A DNA stretch of 64,000 nucleotides from assembly GCF_963675165.1 (NCBI RefSeq), contig NC_087386.1:1042931-1106930 (forward strand), written 5' to 3'. Both the position numbers and the translations under genes were made by a program. Positions within the stretch are counted from its first letter, which is position 1, and each line of letters begins with the position of its first letter. Source of the stretch: Halichondria panicea (lineage: Eukaryota > Porifera > Demospongiae > Suberitida > Halichondriidae). The notes under the pieces are model-generated. The model saw only the letters and a program-made list of their open reading frames with translations, was not told the origin of the DNA and ran no database searches. Shown here one piece after another: positions 12,934 through 22,480 of the stretch.

Positions 12934-13179
12934 TATATACGATCTTTGTGTTTGGATAGAAACATTAACATAAATACATGTTACATACATGTATGTTTGC
13001 TATGCTAAGAACATTTCAATTCGAAGAAACACTCCTGCTAGCCAGGGTACCTAGGATAATGGTACCTTACATACAGTCCACACCTAGGAGAGGGTAGACT
13101 AGTACTGGGGTTATAAAAGATCAATGAAAATGATGTGCTGGTTATATTGCACAGTGGGTTACGTGATACTGTCACTGAC

Positions 13180-13307
13180 CTGTGCCAGTGTTTGAGTGTG
13201 TGATGATGTATCAAAGGCTTCAGTGAGGGCCGTGATGGTAGTGTGGGAGGCCAGACCAGCCTCTGTCAGGATCAGGGTCATTTGATACAGCTCTCCATAC
13301 TTCAACA
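13180..13307 (-). CDS. SPG11: Spatacsin-like exon LYQMTLILTEAGL, unit 1
   Basis: A 128 nt exon between CTTGCAG and GTCAGT. It reads LKYGELYQMTLILTEAGLAS and ITALTEAFDTSS. Unit 2 carries an extra 30 bp in this exon. Confidence 0.75.
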
Positions 13308-13592
13308 CTGCAAGGGAGAGATCACGTGATTACAACACAACACAACACAACACAATGTACCTCCACCTTAGCCTGTGCTGTGTCATGTTTTTACAAGGAA
13401 CAGAGACTGCCATTTTTTGCAGCACCACAGATGCACATGTTTCTCTAATTACCCACTTGTGGAGTCACATGATGCACGTACAGGGTGTGTATTAACCACG
13501 AGAATGTACTAACATAATTGTGGTTGCACAGCCCATGAATCGCGATCATATTGTTCCTATATGGTTTCATTCAGATATTCATAGACACGTAC

Positions 13593-13762
13593 CGCTGGCA
13601 GTGCATTTGAAGTCCTGTCCGAACTGTGCCTCTGAGAGTAGGCGCAGGAGGTGTGACCTCTCAAAGGGGGTGGGGCATCTCACGAGCATGTGCATTGCCA
13701 TGGTAGCAGCCATCTCATCCACCCACGCAGTGTCACCAATAGAGTGCTCCATACTGTACTGA

Positions 13763-13767
<5 letters not shown>
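13593..13767 (-). CDS. SPG11: Spatacsin-like exon MLVRCPT...LLSEAQFG, unit 1
   Basis: A 175 nt exon reading VHQYSMEHSIGDTAWVDEMA, HMLVRCPTPFERSHLLRLL and SEAQFGQDF. The acceptor is preceded directly by (CA)n and a poly-C tract (13768-13817), so the usual pyrimidine tract is replaced by a microsatellite. Donor GTACGT. Well conserved in unit 2 (53689-53863). Confidence 0.85.
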
Positions 13768-13806
<39 letters not shown>

Positions 13807-13817
13807 GGGGGGGGGGT
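13768..13817. repeat. (TG)n plus poly-G at spatacsin acceptor (unit 1)
   Basis: On the coding strand this is poly-C then (CA)n directly before the acceptor AG of exon 13593-13767. Length differs in unit 2 (53864-53911). Confidence 0.8.
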
Positions 13818-14809
13818 GTGAGGGGAAGAATTGTACTAATAATTATACTGTGTACTTAAAAAAATATATATATCTATAAGTAGTATTGCATCATAGTAGC
13901 TGGTTGATACATAAGCGATAAGTTTATACTGCAATGCTTGGTGAACAATGGCACGTTTTAGCATCAACAGAAACCATCTGCCACTAGTCTTGGAAAGGAG
14001 AGGTCCACTTACACCGATAATCAGATAAAGCTAATGGTTCAACTAAAAACTCTCTATTTGGAAAGTGAAAACTTAGCAAGACAATAGGTGGGTCAGATCT
14101 CAAACAATAAGCCCATAAAGAGTCTCAAGGATTGAGGGAAGTCTTTCACGCATTCTGATAGTATCCATGCAGTTTTAGAAGCAAGTTATATAAAGAATGC
14201 AGGGAAACCTTCTCATCGTGTCTTATGCCAATACATACAGTCATGCATGTATTGGCATAAACAGAACTATTTGACGCAGCAGGTGCAAGCCTGAGAACCG
14301 CTGAGTCACGTAGGTCAGCCACCCACATATCAGGGTGGAATTTGAGAAGCTGCTGAATCAACTCATTGAAACATGCACCCACTTCTTTAGGCAGTAGCTA
14401 TTGTAATCTGAACCAGATATTGGTGCTTCTAAAGCCATATACACTTATTAATGGAAATACCAGGACGCCCACTCGATCAGTCCTTCCGCACACACTCTAT
14501 TAAACAAGGCAATTAGGGATCAACAAACACTGTATACTCAATTGTCTAGCTAATCACAAGGTACGTAGACAAGACAAATCAAACAGCTTTATCACATCAT
14601 TACCCACGCCAATAGTCCCACAGCATATGCAATATTGATTATCATAATAAACACTTCAGCCTTCACTTTGTTGAACTTATTATTTTTATTTGTATGGCAC
14701 CAAAACATGAATTGTATAGAGTGGAGGTAGTTACCTTGTGTGTGCGCAGCAGGGGTAGAGTGATTGGTGTGTGTGTGTGTGTGTGGGGGGGTGTGCGTGT
14801 GTGCGTGTG

Positions 14810-15095
14810 TGCGTGCGTGTGTGCGTGTGTGGACACAAACATTAGCTGTTTGAGCAAACTAGGCACTTTCATGAACTGCTTTAACTGATAATGAGGCAGT
14901 AGTTAAAAATAATAGGCTTGAAACTTGTAGGCGGTCTTTAAAGGCGACAAAAAAAAATTGTTTTTTAATCGATCTAATCGTTGCTTTATAGATTCACGAT
15001 CATTCCCGATTCACAATGATAATGTTATAATAAGGTCATTGTTATTGTATCATAGAAGCTCAACGCACGAGGTGAATGCTCATAGAGCATCTAGT
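14810..15095. repeat. Inverted-repeat arm, left of spatacsin exons (unit 1)
   Basis: Pairs in inverse orientation with about 16995-17300. Shared landmarks: TGTGTGGACACAAA, GCTGTTTGAGC, GGCGACAAAAAA, GATTCACGATCATTCCCGAT and GAAGCTCAAC. The right arm includes the first recognised spatacsin exon, so host sequence was duplicated in inverse orientation. Also present in unit 2 (about 55085-55385 and 57000-57485). Confidence 0.65.
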
Positions 15096-15282
15096 TAAAC
15101 AATGGATTTTGTACTGATGACCCTTTGCCAGTTTGAGTTAACGCAAGATATTCAATTCTATATTGAATGACCCTTTACCAGTTGACAATTTGAGCCACAA
15201 AACTATGTTTTATGTGGAACGTCCCTTTACCAGACAATTTGGAACAGGGTCATCGATACTAAAAACCGGAAACAAGTCTTAC

Positions 15283-15426
15283 CATAGCAAGCTGCTAGTA
15301 ATGGTCTCTCCAAGGCAATAGCATGGGCGAGTAGTGATCTCCATGGTGTCTTGCCAGCCTGGCATGAGAACAGGTCCTCAGGGAGGCCACTCTCCTCTAT
15401 GGGGATGTAGGGCTCTACGGGGGGTG
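15283..15426 (-). CDS. SPG11: Spatacsin-like exon KTPWRSLLAHAIAL, unit 1
   Basis: A 144 nt exon with acceptor CCTGTGCAG and donor GTAAGA. It reads VEPYIPIEESGLPEDLFSCQ and AGKTPWRSLLAHAIALERPL. The (K/D)(T/P)PW..LLAHA(I/L)AL..PLLA segment is a recognised spatacsin block. Intact here; deleted and interrupted by a stop in unit 2. Confidence 0.85.
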
Positions 15427-15952
15427 CTGCACAGGGGAGGGGAGGGGGTTGAAACTTGTAGCAGCTTTGTGCATTCATACAAACTCTGAATGCAAACTCA
15501 AACTCTAAGAATTATGCTGCCTCTACTGGGTCTCTCAGGACAATAGCACGTTTGATGCATGAAGCATGCTAATAGTAGATCATTGGTACAGCTCACGTGA
15601 TACTGGAGTGGGTTGCTCATCAGACTCTTGTTTCTCCGTGGGGTGGTCCCTCTTCCTCCTCAGCTGGGGGTCCCCTGTCAACCTGGGGGGTGGCATCTCT
15701 TTTCAGGCCAACCTGTGGATAGGCTTGAATTAGCTCTACAACTATAGCTCACTGTGGGAGCATTTCGCAACATGGTGCAATCCCAAAAAAGTATACAGTA
15801 ATGAGACCATGAGCTGTATTGGGGAAACATGTTGGTGCCTTTGAACACGCCCAGTAAACCATATTAGTAGCTCTGAGCTCTGAGCTCTGAATACAGCAAG
15901 TAAAAAATATTCCAAGCTACACTGACGCAATGCACTCTTATCCTTGAGTAGA

Positions 15953-16065
15953 AGTGTCGGTGTCCATGTGATTTAGAAGCCCTCAGCCACTTGTAGTACC
16001 CTCACTACGCTCGGGATACTAAATCAGTGCCTTTGGGCTTCTAAATCCCATAGACACCTCCAAAA
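15953..16065. repeat. Fold-back insertion in unit 1 intron
   Basis: GATTTAGAAGCCCTCAGCCA near 15970 pairs with GGGCTTCTAAATC near 16035, and GTGTC/GACAC ends extend the stem. It lies within about 240 bp missing from unit 2. Confidence 0.5.
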
Positions 16066-16151
16066 CAGTGTCTAACTATTATGTATAATACGTACCTCTA
16101 ATACAAATTTACAATTTATACTGTGTACTGTACATGAACATATTCACGTAC

Positions 16152-16259
16152 ATGGTCTAATGACGGAGAGGTTCCCCTGGTAACCATTGACGACACGGCC
16201 AAGTGGAGGCGCTCCCGTAGAGACAGGTCCGAGAAGTGCTTGTCCACTATCAACAGAAC
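16152..16259 (-). CDS. SPG11: Spatacsin-like exon LLIVDKHFSDLSLRERL, unit 1
   Basis: A 108 nt phase-0 exon bounded by ACTGCAG and GTACGT, reading VLLIVDKHFSDLSLRERLHL and AVSSMVTRG. Two further frames are open, but only this one keeps protein-like substitutions between units (HF/RF, RERL/REHL). Confidence 0.75.
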
Positions 16260-16386
16260 CTGCAGTAAAGAGAGGCAAGAGCTGGCAGTTAAATCTCAAA
16301 GCAATATAAAGTATACTGATACTGATGCTGAGGTTGGATTGCAAACACACTACATGTATGCAAACTCAACATAATCTCCAGCGTAC

Positions 16387-16410
16387 CTTCTGAGGTGGTA
16401 TACTGCACAG
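16387..16410 (-). CDS. SPG11: Possible 24 nt micro-exon, unit 1
   Basis: Acceptor CTCTGTCACTTTCAG and donor GTACGC flank eight phase-0 codons (LCSIPPQK), and the phase fits the next exon. Upstream, 16411-16535 is open in a second frame (GLEAEECWSLQSM) and may be another exon without a clear donor. Low certainty. Confidence 0.35.
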
Positions 16411-16804
16411 CTGAAAGTGACAGAGAAGAGGCAGCCATTGTCCCTCCCTGGCACACACTGTGATGAACTCCAGTGATGGTGGCAGTTGGTGACATTGATT
16501 GAAGACTCCAGCACTCCTCTGCCTCTAGGCCGTGCCTGAGGGTAGCAGGAGATCAATGCTGATACTACTAGTAGACACTAAGCAGCTAGCCTGGTAAATG
16601 CATGTAGGAGTCAACCGTTATAGTCACATGATTGCATTGTTTGAGCTTCTCTACGGCTTATACAGGTGTGCTATTTAATAAATATGGAGTGCTGATTGAG
16701 CACCATTCCATATTCATTAGCTAATAATAACCGTGGGAAATGCATTAGGTACATAAGAGTGTCCTCTGTACGTGTGTGTACACTGTATATCCTATAGTGC
16801 TCAC

Positions 16805-16923
16805 AGTTCCACTCCTCCAGAGGAGATCATGTGATGTACGTGTGAAGGACTCTAGTTGGGAGAGGAGAGAGCCGGCCAGGCTCATGTTGTCAGGGTTACA
16901 ATGTAGCTGAACAAACTGGGCAG
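16805..16923 (-). CDS. SPG11: Spatacsin-like exon AQFVQLHCNPDN, unit 1
   Basis: A 119 nt exon between CGTGCAG and GTGAGC, reading AQFVQLHCNPDNMSLAGSLL and LESFTRTSHDLLWRSG. It follows on from GLVARKL in the exon just upstream. Unit 2 equivalent: 56780-56898. Confidence 0.7.
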
Positions 16924-16983
16924 CTGCACGAAGGCAATAGAGAGAACAGTTAGCAATTCATATCCTATGAATACACAACTTAC

Positions 16984-17025
16984 CAATTTTCTGGCAACTA
17001 GCCCTCTGGAAACAAGATGCTCATA
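16984..17025 (-). CDS. SPG11: Most 5' recognisable spatacsin-like exon, unit 1
   Basis: The reading YEHLVSRGLVARKL ends at donor GTAAGT (16978-16983). The acceptor is uncertain (CCAG or ATGAG). Upstream in transcription the sequence enters an inverted-repeat arm and then retroelement remnants, so the coding region appears truncated here. Confidence 0.5.
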
Positions 17026-17300
17026 GATTCACCCATGTACGTGTTGAGCTTCATCACATAGCAAACACTTTTTACCAGGAGTGATCGTGAATCGGGAATG
17101 ATCGTGAATCTAGAAAGCAACGATTTAGAAAACGGTGTTTTTTGTCGCCTTCGAAGATCGCCTATATTTCTCACCCCAAAAAAATGTGCCTATTATGTTC
17201 AAAATTATGCCAGCATAATCTACCAACCCTATCCATGAGAGTGTCTAGTTCGCTCAAACAGCTCATTTTTGTGTCCACACACGCACGCATAAATCACTCT
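16995..17300. repeat. Inverted-repeat arm, right of spatacsin exons (unit 1)
   Basis: Partner of 14810-15095. Together the arms bracket about 2 kb with the exons 15283-16923. Confidence 0.65.
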
Positions 17301-17374
17301 AGCGCACACACACAGAGTAATTAGCTACTAAAAAATGAAAAAAGAAAAAAAAAGTAATTAGCTATCGTTAGCAA

Positions 17375-19250
17375 CTACGCCATGGCCATTATTAATTCCA
17401 GTATTTCTCTTGTGATTTTTTTTATATTTTTATTTTTATTACGTAATTTTATGCACATGGAATTCAATGTTTGTCGGTAGGAGTCTGCGGCTGCCAGGGC
17501 CAGGTTTCCTTCATAAATTGGTTTCCCAAATGTAGATTGTATTCCTTTTATGCACGTTATAGCGAAGAGAATGATGGCAAAACTCAGCCTACATCTTATC
17601 CAGCTCATGACAACAGAGTATGGTCTTTCTTGTTTTCTTGGTAACATGTCTGCTAGTCGTTTGTAGAACGTTGTTCCTTCCTTTCCTATGCTGCCTGTAG
17701 TTGAGAAGACGAGAGGTGTAATGTTACTACGTTTTAAACTCTTTGCCATTAATTGTGTTCTCTTTTATTGGCTGCCTCATGTTGTTTGTGGATGGTGGCG
17801 GTGTCTTTGGAGTGATAACAGGGCGCATTTGGGTGAAATACTCTCACATCAGTTTAGGAATGCATCCTGTGTTGGGTTCCAGAAACCACGTGCTTTGATG
17901 TTAGGGCGAGCCTCATCACCATCATCGCTGATCTGTAGGTGAAGGTTTCTCCACTCAAAGGCTGCAGGGGAGCAATATTATATATGACAGACACTTGTGA
18001 CAGCAGATTCGCGATTAAGTCTCATAATCGGGAAACCTCCCCTCTTTTATATGTCATCGCATGGTTGATTGTGAAAGGGGAGCTGCAAACACATGTCCCT
18101 GCGGTGCTCCGTATCTCCTAGCCATAGCGAAGATGTAATGAGTCTCTGAATTCATCTTTGTTAAAAAAGAAACCATGTTCTTCGATTGCTTAGCCACAGT
18201 GAAGCACCCTTTTCTTTGGCGTAGAAAATTGTCTATTTTGCTAGATCGTTGGCGGTACTGATATCTCTCAGTCGATGCATTTCTATAATGTTCATCCTTG
18301 CTTCGCTTATATATTCTAGTGACACTGATCCCTCATGGCTTTGGGCAGTGATTAAGTTCACCATGGGTGTTGTTATAGTTACGGAGGCATTGAATTAAAT
18401 GACTGTGAATTTGTGGGCTTTGTGATTCCTAGACCACCCAGTCTTGATGGTAAGGCAGTGATGTCTCTTTCAATTTTGGAGCAGGGGGGCGGCTGATGAT
18501 GGCAGGCAGGATACTTTGGTGGATTGCATCCTCAAGGAGTTGCATTAGATCTTGAATGTCTGGTATAGTTCTAGCGATAAACGACCATCAACATAGACTG
18601 CCATGGACCAATGCTGAGTTAGTATACTGTTATGTCTGCCATTAAGTTCCGATTTCTTTAACCCAGGCATTCACTTTCTTAACAACAAAATCATCTCTAG
18701 ACTCATTAGACCAATGACTGCACCAAAATGACGAGTACCGCCGGTGGTGCTATGTACGTTTGTCCCTTCAAACAGTGCTTTTGCATTCTCCTCGAATTGG
18801 GCCCAGAGTTAAAATGCAATCCCACCATTTCCTTAGATTTAAGCATGAGCCAGCACAGCTCGCATCATCGACGTACCAAACTTGCTTGATTTCTGAGTGA
18901 CTGTTATGTAGCCCGGCTACATAACAGTCACTCAGAAATTGTAGACATCGCCATAGCGAGGGGATCCCTGGGTGGTATCTTTACAGGGTAATTTCTCTAC
19001 TGATTTCTTGGGACTACCATCCTCACTTGATTGCGAGGATGAGTTGTTAGCACCTGAAATAGTTGAGCAGATGATGGGCAGAGCATTAAAAATATTCTCA
19101 GCGTCTATTCAGGAGGGCCCCTTCTGCTTCGGGGTTGTTAAATATTTGTCTCATGGCATGGATTGCTGCTTCACAACCTTGCAAGGGCCAGCTGCATCTT
19201 GAATGTCAGGGGAGAGGAGGATCCACAGGATAGCTTTGGAAATTATTCGG
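17375..19250 (-). mobile_element. Decayed retroelement, reverse transcriptase C-terminal part (unit 1)
   Basis: Minus-strand fragments in order match a family of metazoan reverse-transcriptase proteins: a TTGGTRHLGAVIGS-like stretch, a helix with ARTIPDIQDL, then near 17.4-17.75 kb PLVFSTTGSIGKE, KRLADMLPRK and WIRCRLSF. Frames are broken several times. The 17375-17749 piece is still open in this unit, while other pieces are better kept in unit 2. A 51 nt palindrome (18889-18939) sits inside. Confidence 0.65.
18889..18939. repeat. 51 nt palindrome (unit 1)
   Basis: Arms of 25 nt around a single C, beginning ATTTCTGAGTGACTGTTATG. The unit 2 palindrome has a paired change in both arms. Confidence 0.85.
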
Positions 19251-19379
19251 TTTGGGATTTTACTTGATGCCGATTAGCCTTACACATTTACACATTCTAA
19301 CCTGTACATGTAGCGAGCTATACAATAGTTGAAACTTTACTAGAAAAGTATAAAGTTGCTTTTTTAGTTTTAACAAAGT

Positions 19380-19830
19380 TGGATGATGAAAAGATTCTCT
19401 TGAGCAGTCCTAGTTTTTTTTACGCTTTAGCAGAGATTGCCAAATGAGTCCTATACATTTTATTGGACAGCGAAGAGTTTGGCTAGAGTGCACAAGGAGG
19501 TTTGAGGTGGTGGAGACTATGAGAGACGTTGTCAAACAACTTTTTGAAATGAGAACTTGTTGTAAACTAAGCTTTTTAGCACTTTCGAAACAGAGCACAG
19601 TTACTATAATTGTAGTGAAATGAGTCTGTAGTTAGAGGCAGAATATTTTTCACCAGATTTCAAAACTGGCACTAGCAGTGAGGTTTCCACTCAGTGAAAA
19701 AGATGATGAAGCACTTGATATAGCCTGAAGCGAAAGGTTTGTAAGATTTTTGGCCTGATAGATTCTAGGCCAGACGCTTTGTGGGGGTTAAGGTTTGACA
19801 GTGCTGTGAGGACTTGTTGCCCAGTGAGTG
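19380..19830 (-). mobile_element. LINE-type reverse transcriptase fragment (unit 1)
   Basis: Minus strand: LSNLNPHKASGLESIRPK near 19775-19825, then a VPVLKSGEKYSASNYRLISL segment and a SKVLKSLVY segment, in shifting frames. This is the conserved order (K..G.D.I.P..L; P(V/I).K.G....NYR.ISL; K..E/K) of non-LTR reverse transcriptases. It is a remnant with multiple frameshifts. Confidence 0.6.
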
Positions 19831-20204
19831 GGCAGATCAAAGCAATCCAGTGCTCAGTATATGCATCACTGCCATGGCTACCATATATTGCACTGCATTA
19901 AATGGCATAATGCACTGGATTATATGCACTTGCACTGTGTTTAAATGCAGTAGATTTCTTTAAGAGATATCCATTTGGGACTTATGCCCCACTATCCCAC
20001 CCAATACTCAGTTGGTCCCTTTTATAGGCTACTACCTTTACAACTACTAGTGGGAAGAAAACCTAAAAAATTTACTATGAAATTCAGCAAAACTAATGAA
20101 TACACTAAATTCCTTCAAAACACATGTCTTTTATTACGATTTATATGACCAGTCAGACGAGTTTAACGTCATTGGGCAACAAGTTAGTTATTGCCGGCGC
20201 CCTC

Positions 20205-20262
20205 GTGCAACATGCCATATATTGCACTGGATGACTCCAGTGCAATATATGGCATGTTGCAC
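20205..20262. repeat. Palindrome GTGCAACATGCCATATATTG
   Basis: Near-perfect arms starting GTGCAACATGCCATATATTG around a 3-4 nt centre. Unit 2 lacks the whole stretch equivalent to about 19820-20285. Confidence 0.7.
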
Positions 20263-20551
20263 TCTGGCTGGGCAATAACTAATACTTATATACTGTGCTT
20301 ACTAGCGATGGCAGAGCATAGAAATCATTTATAGAAATCCCATTTGAGCTGCATATTTTAGAGTTTTAGCCATGCATGCAGTTGGTTTCCATTCTTTGAG
20401 GTGTAGTCTGGGTAGATAGTGTATTACCTGGATGTCATAAAAAGTTAGGATATCAATCGCATGAATATCGGATCAGCATTTCACTGCCCCCAATGTATTT
20501 TGAGATGCTGACACAGGATTCTGTATGCTGGTACTTGTACCCTAACCTCTA

Positions 20552-21510
20552 TGGCGCTCCATTTGTTTCATTATTCAATAGTGAAGAATATTGACAAGGA
20601 TGTGTGTGATTGTCAATAATAATAGGTTGCCTATTGTCAATGATTATCCAGTGATTGCCAATAACTATCGTCATGTTTGTCATTATATTCAACTTATTGT
20701 CAATAATTAAGTAATGTTTGTCAATGATTGCTGAATTTATTGTCAATAATTTTCAGGTCAATAATTGCTCGAATTATTAGCCAATACAGTACAACCTCGA
20801 TTATCCGGACACCTTGGTTCTAGAGGCAGGCCGGATAACCGAATAGATAAACCACGCCTTGATTCACCCACTTTATTGTGATAAACAGCAGTGCCACATG
20901 GTTGTCTGCGCATGCGCAGAAGAAAAGCAGGCCTGTCTCCATAGTAACAGCTGCAACGCGCATGCGCATATAAAGGACACGCCCATTTCTGAATTATTAA
21001 ATTGCAAGCCGGATAATCGAGGTTCCGGATAATGGAGGGCCGGATAACCGAGGTTGTACTGTAGCTAATTATCATCAAGTGTTGCCGAATAATTATTATT
21101 CAATGTCCCTGCTCTATTCGAATCTATATAGGTCACATTCACACCCACGTATTCCTGAATTTCCTGCTCAACTGCCGTGTCATCACCCCATGAACAATGA
21201 AAGAGATGCCACAGCTCTTGTCTAGTTTATGTGCATGCTGTGAATGTGACCTAGATTCTAGAATGGAGCAGGGACATTGAACGGTAACACTTGATGATCA
21301 TTATTGGCCAATAATTCGAACAATTATTGACCAAAAAAAAGATAAAAATTATTGACAATAAATTCACAAACATTACTTAGTTATTGACAATAAGTTGACA
21401 AACATGACGATAGTTATTGACAATCCACTGGATAATCATTGACAATAGGCAACCCAATTATTGACAATCACACACATCCTTGTGTCAATATTTTTTTCAC
21501 TATATCGTAC
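20552..21510. mobile_element. Fold-back element with ATTGTCAATAAT-rich arms (unit 1)
   Basis: The left arm (about 20552-20784) and right arm (about 21296-21500) are inverted copies built of reiterated ATTGTCAATAAT-like motifs spaced roughly 20-35 bp apart. An inner inverted pair (TTCAATGTCCCTGCTC near 21100, its complement near 21270) brackets the loop. The outer right end is truncated compared with unit 2. A separate TA-flanked element (20787-21061) has inserted at the base of the left arm. Confidence 0.65.
20787..21061. mobile_element. pogo/Tigger-like MITE with TA target duplication
   Basis: 275 bp with termini CAGTACAACCTCGATTATCC and its inverted copy ending GGATAACCGAGGTTGTACTG. It is flanked by TA at 20785-20786 and 21062-21063. 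Unit 2 shows the empty site with a single TA at about 60588. No transposase inside. Confidence 0.8.
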
Positions 21511-21799
21511 TTGAAGGATGTCACGTACCAAAATAATATATACGCTCTCAATAATTATTGTCGTCTTTTTTATATTTTTAGTTTTGTACCATCAACCCAA
21601 CTTCCAACCTAGAGATAGCCAATTTAATTTTAGTGCCTTTTATGGTAAATTCTATTGACCTGCTGACCTGTTTGTGGCTTTACCAACTTTGATAGCCAGT
21701 AGTAAAGTAAAGAGATGGCAATTTAGCTAAAGCTACCTAACTATTAGAGTTATAAAGTTTGCTGAATACTAACACAATGTAGTTAGTTACAGTTAAGTA

Positions 21800-21872
21800 G
21801 TACATCATCTAGGTTGATTGTGCCATAATTATATGACTATCATCTAGGTTGATTGTGCCATAATTATATGAC
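21800..21872. repeat. Direct repeat of about 35 bp, two copies (unit 1)
   Basis: TCATCTAGGTTGATTGTGCC and the following bases occur twice in tandem; once in unit 2. Confidence 0.8.
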
Positions 21873-22428
21873 TATAATATGTAGCCAGTTGGCCTTACTG
21901 CACTGGTATACCAGGCTATAGTCACCCAGACACTACACAATGTGACACTACCAGATGGGCTCAAGGCATTCACTCAAGGTAAAGTCACACTAACTGACTG
22001 TGTATTCTCATACTGCTTTCATAACCTGTTTGTGAGCATTGGTCATTTGGCAGAGTCATTGGCAGAGTCATTCCTGGCCGGGGGGCAATTGCTAGTGCCA
22101 AACTCACTTCCCATTTCCAATAATTAGACTGCATCCTGTTTAGCCTAATTGCTGATTACATTCCTTACAACATTCCAACATAATTACAACAGTTTATAAG
22201 ACTGCAAGCTCAAGCTCATGATAGCATTTACTATCTATGGTGATAGTTTCTAAAGACTTTTCTCATGTTTCTAATGATGTAAGTACTCACTCTAGTGCAG
22301 TATTAAATACTGTGTTCATGTACACTGCTGCATGGCTGTAGGCCTAGCGCCTAGATAATAGCCTGTGCATTTTTATTTTCATTGGTTTGTGCAGAAGTTG
22401 TTCACTGATAATTACATTATCTGTCCAG

Positions 22429-22480
22429 GGCCCAAGCTAACCAAGAACCCTCAGAGTCATACAGTCCCAGAGCAAATGAG
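22429..22480 (+). CDS. TRAF-like gene, first exon I can place (unit 1)
   Basis: Acceptor TGTCCAG, donor GTGAGT; reads AQANQEPSESYSPRANE. The exon starts inside a codon, so at least one exon lies upstream. A candidate at 21915-21978 fits the phase but carries a 1 nt insertion in unit 2. Confidence 0.6.

Larger units (their letters stand above)
6922..17025 (-). pseudogene. SPG11: Spatacsin-like gene, unit 1, 5' half only in window
   Basis: Exons at 16984-17025, 16805-16923, 16387-16410, 16152-16259, 15283-15426, 13593-13767, 13180-13307, 12502-12624, 8154-8291, about 7510-7670, 7347-7382 and 6922-7002 are read on the minus strand. The 3' half would lie left of base 1. This copy keeps several features broken in unit 2 (the full exon 15283-15426, exon 8154-8291, exon 7347-7382). 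It carries TGA at 7530-7532 where unit 2 has CGA, and has lost the exon equivalent to 40022-40247. It may be the less decayed copy, but the N-terminus is still missing. Confidence 0.65.

Noticed and set aside
14146-14382. Frame reading ELIQQLLKFHPDMWVADLRD on the minus strand
   Set aside because: Looks protein-like, but no splice sites fit, and unit 2 has an internal duplication and frameshift in it; not enough to call an exon.
20218-20258. Palindrome considered as a tRNA or hammerhead-type RNA
   Set aside because: It is a simple long hairpin without cloverleaf, box A/B or catalytic core motifs.
21915-21978. Possible first exon of the TRAF-like gene
   Set aside because: Phase and splice sites fit in unit 1, but unit 2 has a 1 nt insertion there and no start codon context supports it.
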